Positions 44,846 through 56,372 are shown, counted from the first letter of the stretch. The stretch: 64,000 nucleotides of DNA from Lophius americanus (GCA_037951165.1 JBBDHG010000024.1:7211001-7275000), one strand, 5' to 3'. Numbers and translations: made by a program. The notes: generated by a model from the sequence alone, not told the origin.

Positions 44846-46169
44846 GCTTCACAGTTGCTGCTACAAGTTTAACAGGTAAGTATCCAATGAAGGAGAGGAT
44901 GACGTGCATGGATGTCACAAATTTAACATAGAACCCATTTATATGGTGTCTGTTATATGCCGGTCCCGGCGTAACGCAGTTGGATTGGACACATTTTTTT
45001 TTTTTTGAAGTGTGGGGCTTGGAGACATCAGGGAAAACTAAAGTCCGGTTCAGACTAGGGGATCAGGCAAATGCCGTATATTCTGTACAATAATTTAATG
45101 CTGTATTAGTTGCTCTTTTGTGACCCACAGGGCGACAATATTCCGTTTTCTGTCCAGCAGGAACAAATATTGGATATAATTACACTTCATCATAATAACA
45201 TGGGTAGGCTGCAGCAGAATTAGCACAACTCTGACACAAATAAGGTAATAGGTGATTCCATAAAGGTTTTCTGTATTGATCCGGAGCTTAGTGCAGTGGC
45301 TGTCCTTAGAAGAGTATAGCCGACCACACACATCGTAATTTCCACATTTCTTTATATTTATTGATAATTAATATGATTGTTAGTAATGAATTAAAACAAA
45401 AGTTATATCCTACATTGCCTTTAATGCCTGTTAACGGTCAGTCTCTTTATTATTTCAGATATTAAGAACAGCTGGAATTAAGTCAAAATAATTCATCTGA
45501 ATTATGTAGCATAACAAATATTAAAGGATGTTATAGCACCTTGAATTACAGCAAGGGGCCAAAATATAATAAACGGTCATATGATCTGAAACTACCAAAT
45601 TGCTTGTTTTTGTAATAATGGGTTAATAAGAAGCCATTCTTAGATCTGATAAGGCAATAATTATATAATTGCTTCCTGTTGTGCAGCTGCTGGGGATTTT
45701 TTTTTTTTTTTTTTCTCTTCTTTTTTCTTCGTGGCGGGCATGAGAGAATCATCTATACGGAAAAAGAATGATAACACCCAGGGAAACACAGAGCTGGACT
45801 GTGGAGGCTCAGGATGGACTGGAGCTAGTCCAAGTGTTGACAAGAAGCAATTATGCACACCACACGGAGGTTTAGTCTGGTCAGACGGGGAGGATTTCTG
45901 CAGAGGAAGGGTACCACAGTCCACGAGAGCTCACATTGGTAGCATCAGCAGCGCGGCGCTACAGAAAGTTCCTCTTTTCAGTGGAAGAGGACAACCCTCT
46001 GGTTCTGAAGCTTTAGCTTGATGAGTGCCATAGTGTGAGCGTGAGCATGTTACCACAACGGTTCCTGTGGCATTGTTCAATGTTCAGATAATTAAGTAGT
46101 GTTAAAAGCCAAAATTCTGCTCAAGAAAACATTGACAACAAAGACATGTATCTAATACAAAGAGATACA

Positions 46170-46173
<4 letters not shown>
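44846..46173. other. Unassigned DNA; perfect splice-donor-like site at 44876
   Basis: TTTAACAGGTAAGTATCC around 44868-44885 is a strong donor consensus, with no identifiable exon before it. A poly-T tract lies at about 45700-45714. The 96-codon frame at 45731-46021 and its antisense have no known domains. Confidence 0.3.
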
Positions 46174-46225
<52 letters not shown>

Positions 46226-46226
46226 G
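46174..46226. repeat. (AT)n microsatellite
   Basis: About 50 bp of alternating AT, joined directly to a family R copy. Confidence 0.95.
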
Positions 46227-46472
46227 TATGAACTGTTAAAGTAAAATGTAATGTATTGAAAATAGATCTCCTTTAGTATGTACAACAGACCTTTCCCACA
46301 ATCAATCCAGTTCTTCCTTGCACTCAGGCCAATGTTGTCATAAAATTTGGAAATGATTCAAGAATGGTTTTTGAGTTATCGCGCTAACATGAAGGATCTG
46401 CAGCGGACACGGTAGCGGCCATGATGATTCCATAATATCCCTATCTTTTCGGGGGTATTATTACCACCGCTT
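46227..46472 (+). repeat. Family R interspersed repeat, right half
   Basis: GAACTGTTAAAGTAAAATG, CCCACAATCAATCCAGTTC, TTTTTGAGTTATCGCGCTAA, CATAATATCCC and the end TTTTCGGGGGTATTATTA. It is in plus orientation, facing the minus-orientation copy at 47.1 kb. Confidence 0.7.
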
Positions 46473-47099
46473 GTTGTTGGAATGGTCCTACTATTATGAC
46501 TGGACACTAGCTGGAATCCTGGAGAAGTACGGTGATTTGGCCAAACCACAGCTGACGTGCCAACTTTGGTGTTGTGTAGTCAAGGGTTGAAAACACTGAG
46601 TGAAGGATGGGTCCCCTCACAGTGACCTCTTCTCAAGGCCAAGGCTACATCCATTTTTAAATGGTTGTAACATAGCGTCTCTGATGTGCTCAAACCTGAT
46701 AGCTTTAAATGTCATTTCTGATTTTAGTTTATTTTGCATGGGATGAAGCAAAAACCACAATGGCAATTTTTAGCTAAACAGGGATCTAGGGAAAGCAATA
46801 TTAGTCTGTGAGTCAGTCCATCAGTTTGGTCCAGACAAAAATATCTCAACCCCTCTGAAATGAATCCCCATGCACAACCGAACTCTGGTTCCCAGGGGAA
46901 AATCATATTAACGTAGCTGAACCCAGACTTTTTCATCTGGCTCCATCATACGGTTAATCTTTCTATCAAATGTACTTGAGAAACTAATGACATTCCATCC
47001 TCAACTGTAGTTTTTCTCAGCAAGTCCTGATTTGGTGACAACATGGAATAAAAAAAACAAACATTTGATCTCTTATTTAGATCAAAGCTCAACGGTTTT
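46473..47099. other. DNA between two inverted family R copies
   Basis: Around 46630-46680, AAGGCCAAGGCTACATCCA followed by TTTTTAAATGGTTGTAACAT resembles another common fish repeat (weak call). Similar words occur at 52265-52310 and 53030. No gene is seen. Confidence 0.35.
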
Positions 47100-47640
47100 G
47101 GTTGGTGAGTCTTGATTTATATATATTATGGTATGAATAGCCGCACATGTTAACACGATAACTCAAAAACTATTTTCATCCTCTTAAACCCACATAGACC
47201 TCAGTGTGAGGAAGAATTGGAGTGTTTTGGGGAAAAGTTGGTTGTATATTTCTGACACCAGGGGGAGCTTTCTTCTCCAAATATTTTCGGCCATAATTTT
47301 TCAACCTTGGTCGGCTCTAGTCCAAACTATCTTGTAAATATCTTATTTTAATCGAGTAGTTCATATTTTCCTGACAAGCTGGAGCTTTTTTCATGACAAA
47401 CACAACTTTATGGACATAGCTCAAAAACTATTTTCAAGGATCATTTTCAAATTTCATACCCGCACAGACCTTATTGTGAGGAAGCACTAGATTGATTTTG
47501 GTGAAGGTCAGGTGTTTATTTCTATTTGTACAATAGAGGGAGCTCATTGCCAGAAGTCTTAGGACATAAATTCTCGAACACAGGTCCAATCTTGTCTAAA
47601 TCTGATGCATATGAATTAACTCGACGAGGTTTTACTGTTT
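47100..47640 (-). repeat. Family R interspersed repeat, two tandem units
   Basis: ATAACTCAAAAACTATTTTC (47159) and ATAGCTCAAAAACTATTTTC (47416) mark two units with a period of about 257 bp. Each is followed by a GTGAGGAAG mark and a GGATTGATTTTGG-type mark. GACACCAGGGGGAGC matches the ACTAGTG mark of other copies. It lies in reverse orientation. Confidence 0.7.
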
Positions 47641-48039
47641 AGGAACATGTTTGTCATTTCATAGTAAATTTTAACTATCTTTGTCATTTTGGGAATTCTG
47701 TTCAAAGCCTAAGTACATCTTTTTACCAACATGCTGGCGCCTTATCGGTAAGTAGGCCACAAGGGACAATTCTTCCCCAAGAGCAGACCCTAATGCTGCG
47801 TTGCCTAACCGTTTTGTAGAATTTAGTAGACTTAATAACTCGAACCCACAATAAACTTGAACCACTTGATTGATGGAGCTTGATGTGGGCTGTGCCTTAA
47901 AACTGGCTTACATGTGGGTGGACAGAGTGTTAGCTGCTGGCAGCTGAGAAAGAATGAGTCGTCCCTTACGCAAATGCCTTACATAATGGATAAGTGAGGC
48001 AGGTGGTGGCTGGAGGATGTTTTTAATGACTTTCTCCCT
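47641..48039. other. Unassigned DNA
   Basis: No recognised gene or repeat. Confidence 0.4.
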
Positions 48040-48420
48040 GTGTGACTCCTGAAAATGAAAGTATTATTTATGAGCACACTTTTTGTATTAACCGACTCCA
48101 AAACATAATCACCATTAATGATTTAGATGGCTGGACAATTTTTTGACGGCATTCCACAGCTGTCTCCAATTTTCAAAACCATTTAGAATAATTTTGATGG
48201 TATTTTTCCCAGCTCAACTCATGCTAGTTTGTTTTTTCAGTATTGCAGCAAGCTTCTCATCACGCAATCATGAGTTGATTCTATGCAAATTGACTACAGC
48301 AGAAACTTAATAACAATATCATGGAGATATGAGAGGCGATAAAGGGAGATTTGAATATTTAAGACCATAAGCATGCTGACAATTAGGAAAATTTAAAAGT
48401 AGATTGTCGAACATTCAAAG
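48040..48420. promoter_or_regulatory. Candidate conserved non-coding element with POU octamer
   Basis: A perfect octamer, ATGCAAAT, at 48283-48290 lies near CACGCAATCATGAGTTGAT. AATCACCATTAATGATTTAG and TTAGAATAATTTTGATGG lie further left. Non-repetitive, even composition, no frame of note. Confidence 0.4.
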
Positions 48421-48715
48421 CTCCTTTTTGCAACATATTTGGTATCACAACTGAACTAAGGAACTCAAAATTTGCCGTTGAAAGGCAAATCTTAGCTGGA
48501 AAAAAATGCAAAAAAAAACCAAAAACATTGAAGAGAGAAAATATCTTTTTGTATTTATTTCACCAACTAAAATCTTAACATAAAAAATAAGCCCACCAAT
48601 AAGTCCCAAAAATTTGGCACTAGAATTACGGCACTGAAAAACATTGAAGAGGAAGATATGGCGCATCAGATTTAAAAAAGAAATATGTACGTAACAGCCA
48701 TTACATTATAACTCT
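48421..48715. other. Unassigned AT-rich DNA
   Basis: Nothing recognised. Confidence 0.4.
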
Positions 48716-49115
48716 TGTCAACTGAAATAACATTGATTATGACATTAAAATGCTGTTTGTCAGAGGGTGGGATATATCAAGCAGCAAGGGAACATTTTGT
48801 CGGTGAAGATGATGTTCGAAGCAGCATAAATGAGCAAGAGTGAGGATATGAGCGACTTTGACGAAGGCCAAATATGATGAGTAGATGAATAGGTCAAAGC
48901 TGCTCCAAAACTGGAGATCGCAGGTTGTTCCCAGTCTGCCGGGGTTAGTACCTACCAAAATGGTCTAGGTGAATGGGTGATAAGGTCATTGATGTGTGCG
49001 GGGAGCAACGGCTAACACCCTTGTTCTCTGATCCCACAGAGGATCTGATGTAGCACAATCATTCTGGTTCATTCTGATTCTAATAGAACGGTGACAGAAC
49101 ACCAACTGCATCTGT
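48716..49115 (+). pseudogene. Tc1-like element fossil, left half
   Basis: GAGGGTGGGATATATCAAGC is the leader; ATGAGCGACTTTGACGAAGG encodes the LSDFDKGQ region; AGTACCTACCAAAATGGTC and the following GTCATTGATGTGTGCGGGG are the helix-turn-helix and linker region; GACAGAACACCAACTGCATC is the start of the catalytic half. It ends there. Frameshifts and stops are numerous; the outer terminal repeat is missing. It is the left-half counterpart of the right-half fossils elsewhere, in the same orientation. Confidence 0.8.
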
Positions 49116-51822
49116 GGAAAATGATCTACATACACAATAAAAGGCTAGTGATTTTATTGTTATGGATGATCAATGCAGTTTATGAAAGCACCCATTATAC
49201 AATGTACAATGAAATTGTGGCAAACCAACTGAGTGGATCATTTCACACAAGTTACTTGGAAGCTGCAGCACTCACGCATGAATGTAGTGAACCTAAGTTA
49301 AAAGAAGTGGGTTGAACTATGTTCCCACGATTCTGTGGATCAAACGGAGTTAAATGGTCACATAATTTCAAATGAACTCAAGTCAAAAAGTTGACTCAAG
49401 TTTCACTCGTTATCTAACAGCCGATAGCTTCCCAAAGAAAAGGTGAATTTATTCACAATCTCCACTTATGTTATTACATGACTAAAGTCCCACTCTAAAA
49501 ACTCTTTCAGACGGAAATCTGACTTTTCCCTCTGTCATTAATGTGAGTTTTTGCATCTTAAAATAATGTAAGATGTAAGAACAGTACGTTAGCGGTGCGC
49601 TGACCTGACCATGACCCGGGAGCTTGCTTGTGTCCAGCACAGCCTCTGCCTGAACTAAGGCCTCACAAGAAACGTGTCCTCTCTTTTATTGCCTCTGAAA
49701 GTTTTCAGCACAAGTTTAATGACATGTCAGCAGAATTTGTAGTTCCCTTTAACCAGGGAAACAATCAAATAAATTATTTATCTAACATTTAAGACCTTTG
49801 GTCGGTACTGTCTGCCTGTTAAACCCTGTACATCTTGTTACATGTAACCATTCACAATTTGGAAATAAATCAGATAAAAAAGGGATACAATATCAAAGTG
49901 GAACATCCATATGTGCTACATGTCATGAACATCGGGGATCAAGAAGAGGATTTCTGTGAGTTAATCAAAACATTTCCATTCAGATGTGTCTCTGCTCAAC
50001 TCTTTCAAGGGGGCTTTAAATGTAACTAATGAGAGCAGCTGGGTGAAATTTAGATTCTCTTTTGTTAATGATTCAGTTTTGAACTAAGAAAACTACTAAT
50101 GCGTACTAATTCGTTTTTTTTTGTTGAGAGAGAGAGTTTTCTCAACAGTTTATGAAGTTCAACGGGTCTTCTTTCAAAAACAGGTTTCAGACAGACAACC
50201 ATCGGACTCAGACATGAGTTTTGTTATTGAGGAGGAAAAATCAGCCTGATAATTGATTTAATCTAATAGCTGTGATTTGGCTCTGTTGGCAGCTGAGTAC
50301 ACAAAAAACACAGAGCGCGACACAAAGTGCACCTTCACCGTTCAGCTATTCATTCGATGATAGCGAAGTGGGGGTGGAAAAAGAAAATAGGCTAAGATAA
50401 AGACGGTGACAGAAATGAGTCTTTATCCAAAATGAAAGTCTTCACTTTTTGAATCCTGGTTAGTTTTTTTTCCAGCTCTTACTCTAAAAATAAAACGTTA
50501 AGATCAAATTTTTACAATGGCATACGAGGAAAGTAATATCTTCCATATGGGACATCAAAACGCTTAGCTGAAGAGCCTTGTTTGAGGTACATGTTGTAGC
50601 ATAAACCATATTGCAGTTGGAATTCATTACAAAGTTGGGGTTACATGTTTCTTAGGGAAACCAAGAGAAATGAGAAATGTGGATGAGGCGGTTTTTTCCA
50701 ATGTCCTTGGAGAGTGTGTCAGCGATCATAGACACCCGGGTGGCGTCTGGATGAGCCTGGCTTTGAATTAGGACCCTGCATCTGGGGCACATGTGCCTTC
50801 AACGGGGACAGAAAGTTGGGGAATCGGAGCCAAAACCTCTGGGTCTATTTTCCTTTGTGTGAACTTTAAAAAAAAAAAAATACAGTTACTTTCCTGACCC
50901 TGCCACAATGCTGCACATACTCCCCCTTCAAGCATAACAATCAAGCCTTTTAAAAGCTCACAATAAAATTACAATCAAATGTGTTTATAAAACAACACTG
51001 AAAAATGATCCGTACAAAGAGGAGATTTTATCTGGGGTTAGAACTGTTTGGTGATGCAGAGGAAGTCCAAACCAGCAACTTCATACAAAATACTAAAAAT
51101 GGCAAAAAAAAAGATGGATACCATAGTGGGAACAGAAACAAAGAAATATCTATGGATTCTGTGGCTTGTTCTAGATATGGCAGAACAAGCCACATGTAGT
51201 CCCCCTCGCAGTCTGTTGGCATCTCCGTGCCTGGCCCTCCATTAACAGCATCGGGAAGCCCGGGGCAGCCGACAGGAGTGTGACCGGAGATTATTGTCCT
51301 GTGTGCTTGTTTGGGTTAAGGCTTTAGATGGGGAAATGGGATTAGGATAGGCCCGGCTGGAGAGACGCACACTAATGGGAAGCAGAGGAGCACTCGCCTG
51401 ATCCTCCTCCACTCACAGAGAGTAACCCTGTTATCCCACCTTATTGGATTAGCCCCCTGTTAAATGTGCTATGATAAGGCAGGACCACTGCTGAGACGCT
51501 CCTCCGTGCTGCTGGAGTGGAAGCACACAAAGATATTGTACAGGGAGCACATAGATTCCTCCACACTGTTTAGGATGGATAATATCTGTTTTGAGTGTAG
51601 CACTGATTTGGCTGCAAAGATTGTATAAACAGTGTAACTGGAATATACTGTGGTATATGTGACATGACAAAAAAGTCGAGTAAGACTCAAATAGCTTTCT
51701 TAAAAAGACGTGCTTTACCGAAAGGTAGAGCTCTTCTAAAACCTTCAAATTTTCACGTTTTTTCATGAACTACAAAATGTTATCATTAATTCTATAAATA
51801 TGTTTGTTTTTTCCACTGTTTA
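49116..51822. other. Unassigned DNA; weak conserved-element candidates at 50220-50400 and 51240-51450
   Basis: No known interspersed repeat is recognised. GATAATTGATTTAATCTAAT at 50248-50267 and TTATTGGATTAGCCCCC at 51441-51457 sit in balanced sequence. The overlapping opposite-strand frames at 51005-51245, and the two minus-strand frames at 51449-51766, have no domains. Confidence 0.3.
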
Positions 51823-51858
51823 AAATCATGCTTGAATTCATTCATTCAAGCATGATTT
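51823..51858. repeat. Perfect 15-bp inverted repeat, 6-base loop
   Basis: AAATCATGCTTGAAT (51823-51837) pairs exactly with ATTCAAGCATGATTT (51844-51858). Confidence 0.9.
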
Positions 51859-53324
51859 GTCATATCTTGGTAAATTTATAATGTCTACGATATTAAATTA
51901 ATAATATACAATAAATATTAATATAAAAAAAAATTTCTTTGTAGGGACATTAAAGGGTTAAAATTGATAATTTATTTGTTTTTTCTACCGGTTTAGTTCA
52001 CCGACCTTTCTAGATAGATTCAATCTCATATCTGCTGAATCAGCACAATTCTAGATGCAATTTCTTAGCAGCAATGAGAAAAAGTAGAACATTTCCCTAA
52101 GTCTTAAAAATATAAATACTCCAGATGACTATATTGTGAATCTTGGATCCCGATCATACTACTATGTGTTCATAAACATTCCTGGGCCATCGGGGAAACA
52201 CATGCTGGGAGGGATTTGGTCACTGCTGCCAACCTGCTGAAGGTTTGGTGTTCCCTGATGTCCTTTTCTACAGATCAAGGCTATATCCATTTAATAGGGG
52301 TTTAACATAGAAACTTTGATTTGTTTTTCAAACCTGAACACTCTGGGCGACCAGTGACTTTTCAAGAAAGACTGGATGATAACCACGGGAAGATTGTCAA
52401 GCCCTAATTCAGCATTCATAAGAGGGCACCGAGCAACATACAGACATAAACTACAAATAAGCATCATTCCCAGAGACTCACAAGAACAAGAGATGGAGAG
52501 AGGCTCATCAGGGTAGAACAATATTTGCAACCAGGAGAAGGACACAGATTTCCAGGATTTCACGTTGTTGTTTTTTTTATATATACATTTGAGAAGATGA
52601 AACTGTTGACAAAGATTTAGCCTGGTGAGACAGAGGAGAACTCTAAGCAGGACGATTTCCACAGTTCCAGATAGTTCTCAGCGCCTGCATCTAAACAGGA
52701 GCACATGCGGACAACCTCCAGTACTTTCCCGGCAGTCTCGCCCAGGCCTCAGAGGGAAAGAATCCAATGGCCCCAGGGAACGAGTTGAAAGCCAGAAACA
52801 GGCAGTTTACAGTTGTAGTACCATTCAAGACAAAAGCAAAGAACAATGAACGTAGATTTGAAGAGTTGAAGCCAGCACTGAGTCTGGGGTAACTATAAAA
52901 GTGGATCATAACAGGGTGTACAGCATGGCCTTAATATTGCTTCGGTCATCAGGGACAGGAAACTGCATCCGCCAGTGGGAGAATGCTGGTGGATAATGGT
53001 TGAAACACTCTGTGTTACCTCTTCTGCCAGCCAGTGTCACATCCATTTGAAATGTTTTCAAATCCTATGGGTGGTATCTTCAGTGTGAGAGCCATAGTGT
53101 CATTTTTTGAAAATCATTCAAAATGTCTGCCCTCAGCATTCTGTCGAAGTGAGTTTAAAATAAATAAATAAAAGCAGCCCTACCTTACAGTGTTAAAAAC
53201 AAGTGGACAGAAATTCCTGAATCCAATCCTTCATCTGGATCCACCTCACCACTTTGAATGCAGTGTACCCTACCATATGTTGGACCCTCCGCCAACTGTC
53301 ACAACATTTTTCAAGTACTTTTGG
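51859..53324. other. Unassigned DNA, probably old repeats
   Basis: Around 52170-52310 and 52975-53080 words such as AAGGCTATATCCATTTAATA and GTCACATCCATTTGAAATG suggest fragments of a common fish repeat, not safely identified. The frames at 52291-52909 lack domains. Confidence 0.3.
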
Positions 53325-54225
53325 TGTAATCCAGGTTATTCCAAATGTCCCTCTCCCTAGCAATGATCCCCAGCTAGTCTTAGGGGATCCAGAGGTGTTT
53401 CCGAGCCAGATAAGATGTATAATCCCTCCAACAAATTCTCGGGCTACCTTTTGGTCTATTCCCTGTTAGATGTGCCTGAAAAACCCTCAAAGGGAAACGC
53501 TGTGGAGGAATCTAAGGATGTTCACACCACTTAATCTCCTCTTGGATCTCTCTCCAGATATCCAAGCTCTTCATCCTACTCCTCAGCCAGAGCCCGGCCA
53601 CCCTACGAAGGAAGCTCATTTCACCTCATTCTTTCTGCCACTCCCCAAAGGTTATGACCAAAGGTGAGGTTAGGAACATAGATCAGCTGGTAAATTGAGA
53701 GTGTGGCCTTGTGACTCTTCATGCCAGTGGAATTGACCAATACAACAACCGCAAATGAATAAGACTTCAAATGACTTAAACTTCTTTGCTTGAGGTAGAA
53801 ACTCACCCCAACCCAGCCCAGAAGGGGAAATCTACCTTTTTCCCTGCAAAGAACCATGGCCTCAGATTTTGCTGGTGCTCGGTTACAATCCCAACCATTG
53901 AGAGCTGAAAACATCACAGACTCATGAAGCCAACAGAATCACATCATCTGCAAACACAGATATGATGCAATTCAAAGCTCCCATTTCAGATGCTCTACTC
54001 ACCTCGACTGAACCTTGTGGACCTGTCCATAAATATATACAACGGAATCAGCCACAAAAAAAACCTTGCCGGAGTAAAATACCTGCTTAGAATGTGTCTG
54101 ATTTTCTGCCGAGGAAACAGAAAAATCTCTCACTTTGGTTGCAGAGGGACTGGATGACTCTAAGCGATGTTATGATACCCCATCCTTCCTGTAGTGGCCC
54201 TCAAAGGACTCCCTCATGACCTCAA
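53325..54225 (-). pseudogene. Rex3 (RTE-type) retrotransposon, truncated and decayed
   Basis: On the minus strand 53621-53917 reads KSEAMVLCREKGRFPLLGW, then ATLSIYQLIYVPNLTFGHNL and WGVAERMR. These match the Rex3 reverse-transcriptase C-terminal region (KSEAMVLCR and SIYRSIYVPTLTYGHE). Just upstream on that strand, at about 53927-53950, the DNA corresponds to the catalytic DDVVLLAS box, now degenerate. Plus-strand 54055-54080 is the Rex3 segment equivalent to ggtgacaaagggcagcc. Frameshifts, deletions and a missing endonuclease show that it is dead. The 3' end with its short tail repeat is not found. Confidence 0.85.
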
Positions 54226-54609
54226 TGTATAGGCTAAAAAGGAGGGAAGAATGGTCAAAAAATGTAGTTCATCAGCTTCAAAAACTTTCACCTATTGTAC
54301 ATAGAGATCCAGATTCCTATAAGTGATTGAAGGGGCATTACATTGTACTCACCATCATCAGTCTAGCATAATGATGAAGCATGCATTCTTCTGGATGCAT
54401 CAATATGTACTTATCTTTATCTAATACCCACTATTTAAGCTACAATGAGTCCGTGTGACTTTTCCTTGTTGCCGTGTTTAGGTCAGTGCAGGTGATCATG
54501 ATGTATTATAAGCCCCATTAATCAACCTCTCAGATATAATAATAGAAGAGCATCCATAAGACAATAGAAATTATGATTTATTGCAAGACAAATCACTTTT
54601 TTTTTTCTC
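54226..54609. other. Unassigned DNA
   Basis: No recognised gene. It may include the remains of the Rex3 5' region. Confidence 0.35.
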
Positions 54610-54755
54610 ATGAGTGCTAACATAATGCATCCGAGAGCATTATAGGTATGAGTCATAAAGCGTTATAAAGCCATAACAATACACTGTGAATGCCCCCAAA
54701 ACTGCACTTATAGATGTGGCTGTCAAATAAAGAGCTTTCATCTTGAATGGGCCAA
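54610..54755 (+). repeat. Fish interspersed repeat
   Basis: GCATTATAGGTATGAGTCAT, AAGCGTTATAAAGCC and GGCTGTCAAATAAAGAGC resemble a common fish repeat ending in gctgtcaaataaagcg. A reverse-orientation relative is at 31.2-31.6 kb. Confidence 0.55.
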
Positions 54756-54789
54756 CATACTATAAGACACTTTACAGAAAATTCATGTT

Positions 54790-55440
54790 GCTTCCCTTAG
54801 CTTTTTATATATATGCAAATCTCCAAGACTCAAAGTTGCTAATTGCAGTTACTCTACCAATCAGACAGTAATTACTGGTATCCTGCCTGCCTTTCCTTCC
54901 AATGGCTGAGCATCTAATTTGAGCTGTGGTTTAAACAGCTGGAAAACAGCATCCTGTGGCAGAGCTGTAAGCCCGAATTTGAGTGTTCATGAATTCTTGT
55001 GTGTGTGCGTCTGCTGCTATTTTATATGGTGTGATGCATGGCACTTTTTTGGAAAATTAAACATAAGGTGTAATGAAATCAACTTGCTGGAAAATCAGAA
55101 TGCAATTCTGGAGGAATATTGTCATATTTCTGCAGAATCTTTCCCGTGTCATCCAGAAAAATCGACGCCTCTATCAATATCTTAACTCTATCTGACCTGA
55201 CTGCCAGCTCAGTCCCCCGTTCTGTGATTGATTAACATTTTATTAATATTTCCATTTGGCGGCTCAGGTGATACAGCATGACACACAGCGCCGACTCTAG
55301 GTGAAGATTGGATTAAAAAGGTTACTGATCCCATAATTGCTTTTAAATTACACTCAGTGTGAGCCTGTGTCATTAATGTAATGATTATCCACATCACACC
55401 AATGTTACCTCAGTGAATCTTTGACCATTTAGTCTCGATA
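54790..55440. promoter_or_regulatory. Candidate conserved non-coding element, POU octamer and homeodomain cores
   Basis: A perfect octamer, ATGCAAAT, at 54813-54820 is followed by TTGCTAATTGCAGTTACTC, CAGTAATTACTGG (a palindromic homeodomain core), GATTGATTAACATTTTATTA and GTCATTAATGTAATGATTAT. About 650 bp is non-repetitive and evenly composed. The 88-codon plus frame at 54919-55185 has no domain. With 12.3 kb and 43.6 kb it is one of the three strongest enhancer candidates. Inference. Confidence 0.45.
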
Positions 55441-55645
55441 AGGTGACATGTCACACATCATCAAACGCAGACATAATCTGCTCAGATTAAAAAAAAAAAA
55501 GTAGAAATCTTATCAGGAAAACATTAAATCAAATGTTCGAGAGAGGAAAAGTTTGCTTAGCCAGTGTCATTTCTGCCGTCGTTGGTCATTTTATCATCAT
55601 TTTGGCAAAGCACAAAGCTATAACAGAGGCACATACACACAGACA
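55441..55645. other. Unassigned DNA
   Basis: A run of A at about 55490-55500. Nothing else recognised. Confidence 0.4.
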
Positions 55646-56372
55646 GACCATCCATAACACTATGAACACAGACCGTTGAGGTGAATAACACTGATCATGT
55701 CTGTTAATCGGTGGCTGGTACCTTCCAAAAATGATCTATGGAAGGACACCGGGGGAATCAGTGACAGATTAAGGTACATTGATGTAAGCCCATATTGTCC
55801 AATTTCATGATCACAGACCGATCCCCACGCAGGCCCCTGTCCACTGGTGTACAGGTGTTCAATAGGCACGTCAACATCAGGGCTGGACATTGGAGCAACT
55901 GTAGAAAGTGACATGGGTTGAGGAGTTGTGCTCACTCTTACATAATGTGGACAACCAGATGGTTGTGCGTCACTTACCTGGGGAGGGAGTGGCACCAGGA
56001 TGAACTTTGGGAAGAAAGCAAGCAGTTCCGGGGGGTGTGATGCTTAAGGAAAATGTTCTGCAGGGAAAGCTTGAGTCCTACTTTGATTTGTACCACCTAC
56101 CAAAACATAGGGGGCGATTATGGTTCAGGAGATAGAGCAGCAGTCGTTCACTTATCTGAAGGTGCCAAACAAATAAGTCTGATTCCTAGAGGCCTCACCG
56201 TGCAACATCCAGAACTTACAGGATGTTACTGCTGTTAAGGTGTCAGTGCCTGGTACCCCAGCGCACCTGTAGAGGTCCGGCTGGGTCCGCGCCTGGACCA
56301 GTTAGGGATGTTTCAGGGCGCAAAAGGTGGGGGCAACACAATGTTAGGCAAGTGGATGTAATGTTATGGCTG
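55646..56372 (+). pseudogene. Tc1-like element fossil, both ends present, with SINE fragment inside
   Basis: The left end, ACCATCCATAACACTATGAA, and the right end, TGTAATGTTATGGCTGGTGG, are the degenerate inverted terminal repeats of the family. Inside are GTACCTTCCAAAAATGATC (DNA-binding region, after a deletion), CCTGTCCACTGGTGTACAGG, TTACCTGGGGAGGGAGTGGC and ACCAGGATGAACTTTGGG from the catalytic half. Between about 56105 and 56190 transposase sequence is replaced by a SINE fragment. The remainder runs to the right end. It is the only copy in the window with both ends. Non-coding now. Confidence 0.8.
56112..56190 (+). mobile_element. SINE head fragment inside a Tc1 fossil
   Basis: TGGTTCAGGAGATAGAGCAG is a tRNA A-box type head and TCACTTATCTGAAGGTGCC the following stretch. 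It matches the same SINE type as the copy at 44.7 kb. The B-box (TCTGATTCCTAG) is degenerate and the body is missing. Confidence 0.6.

Noticed and set aside
45731..46021. 96-codon plus frame as a gene
   Set aside because: Opposite strand is open as well, no domain, starts next to a poly-T tract.
53254..53667. Plus-strand frames over the Rex3 region
   Set aside because: They are antisense to the reverse transcriptase, which reads on the minus strand.
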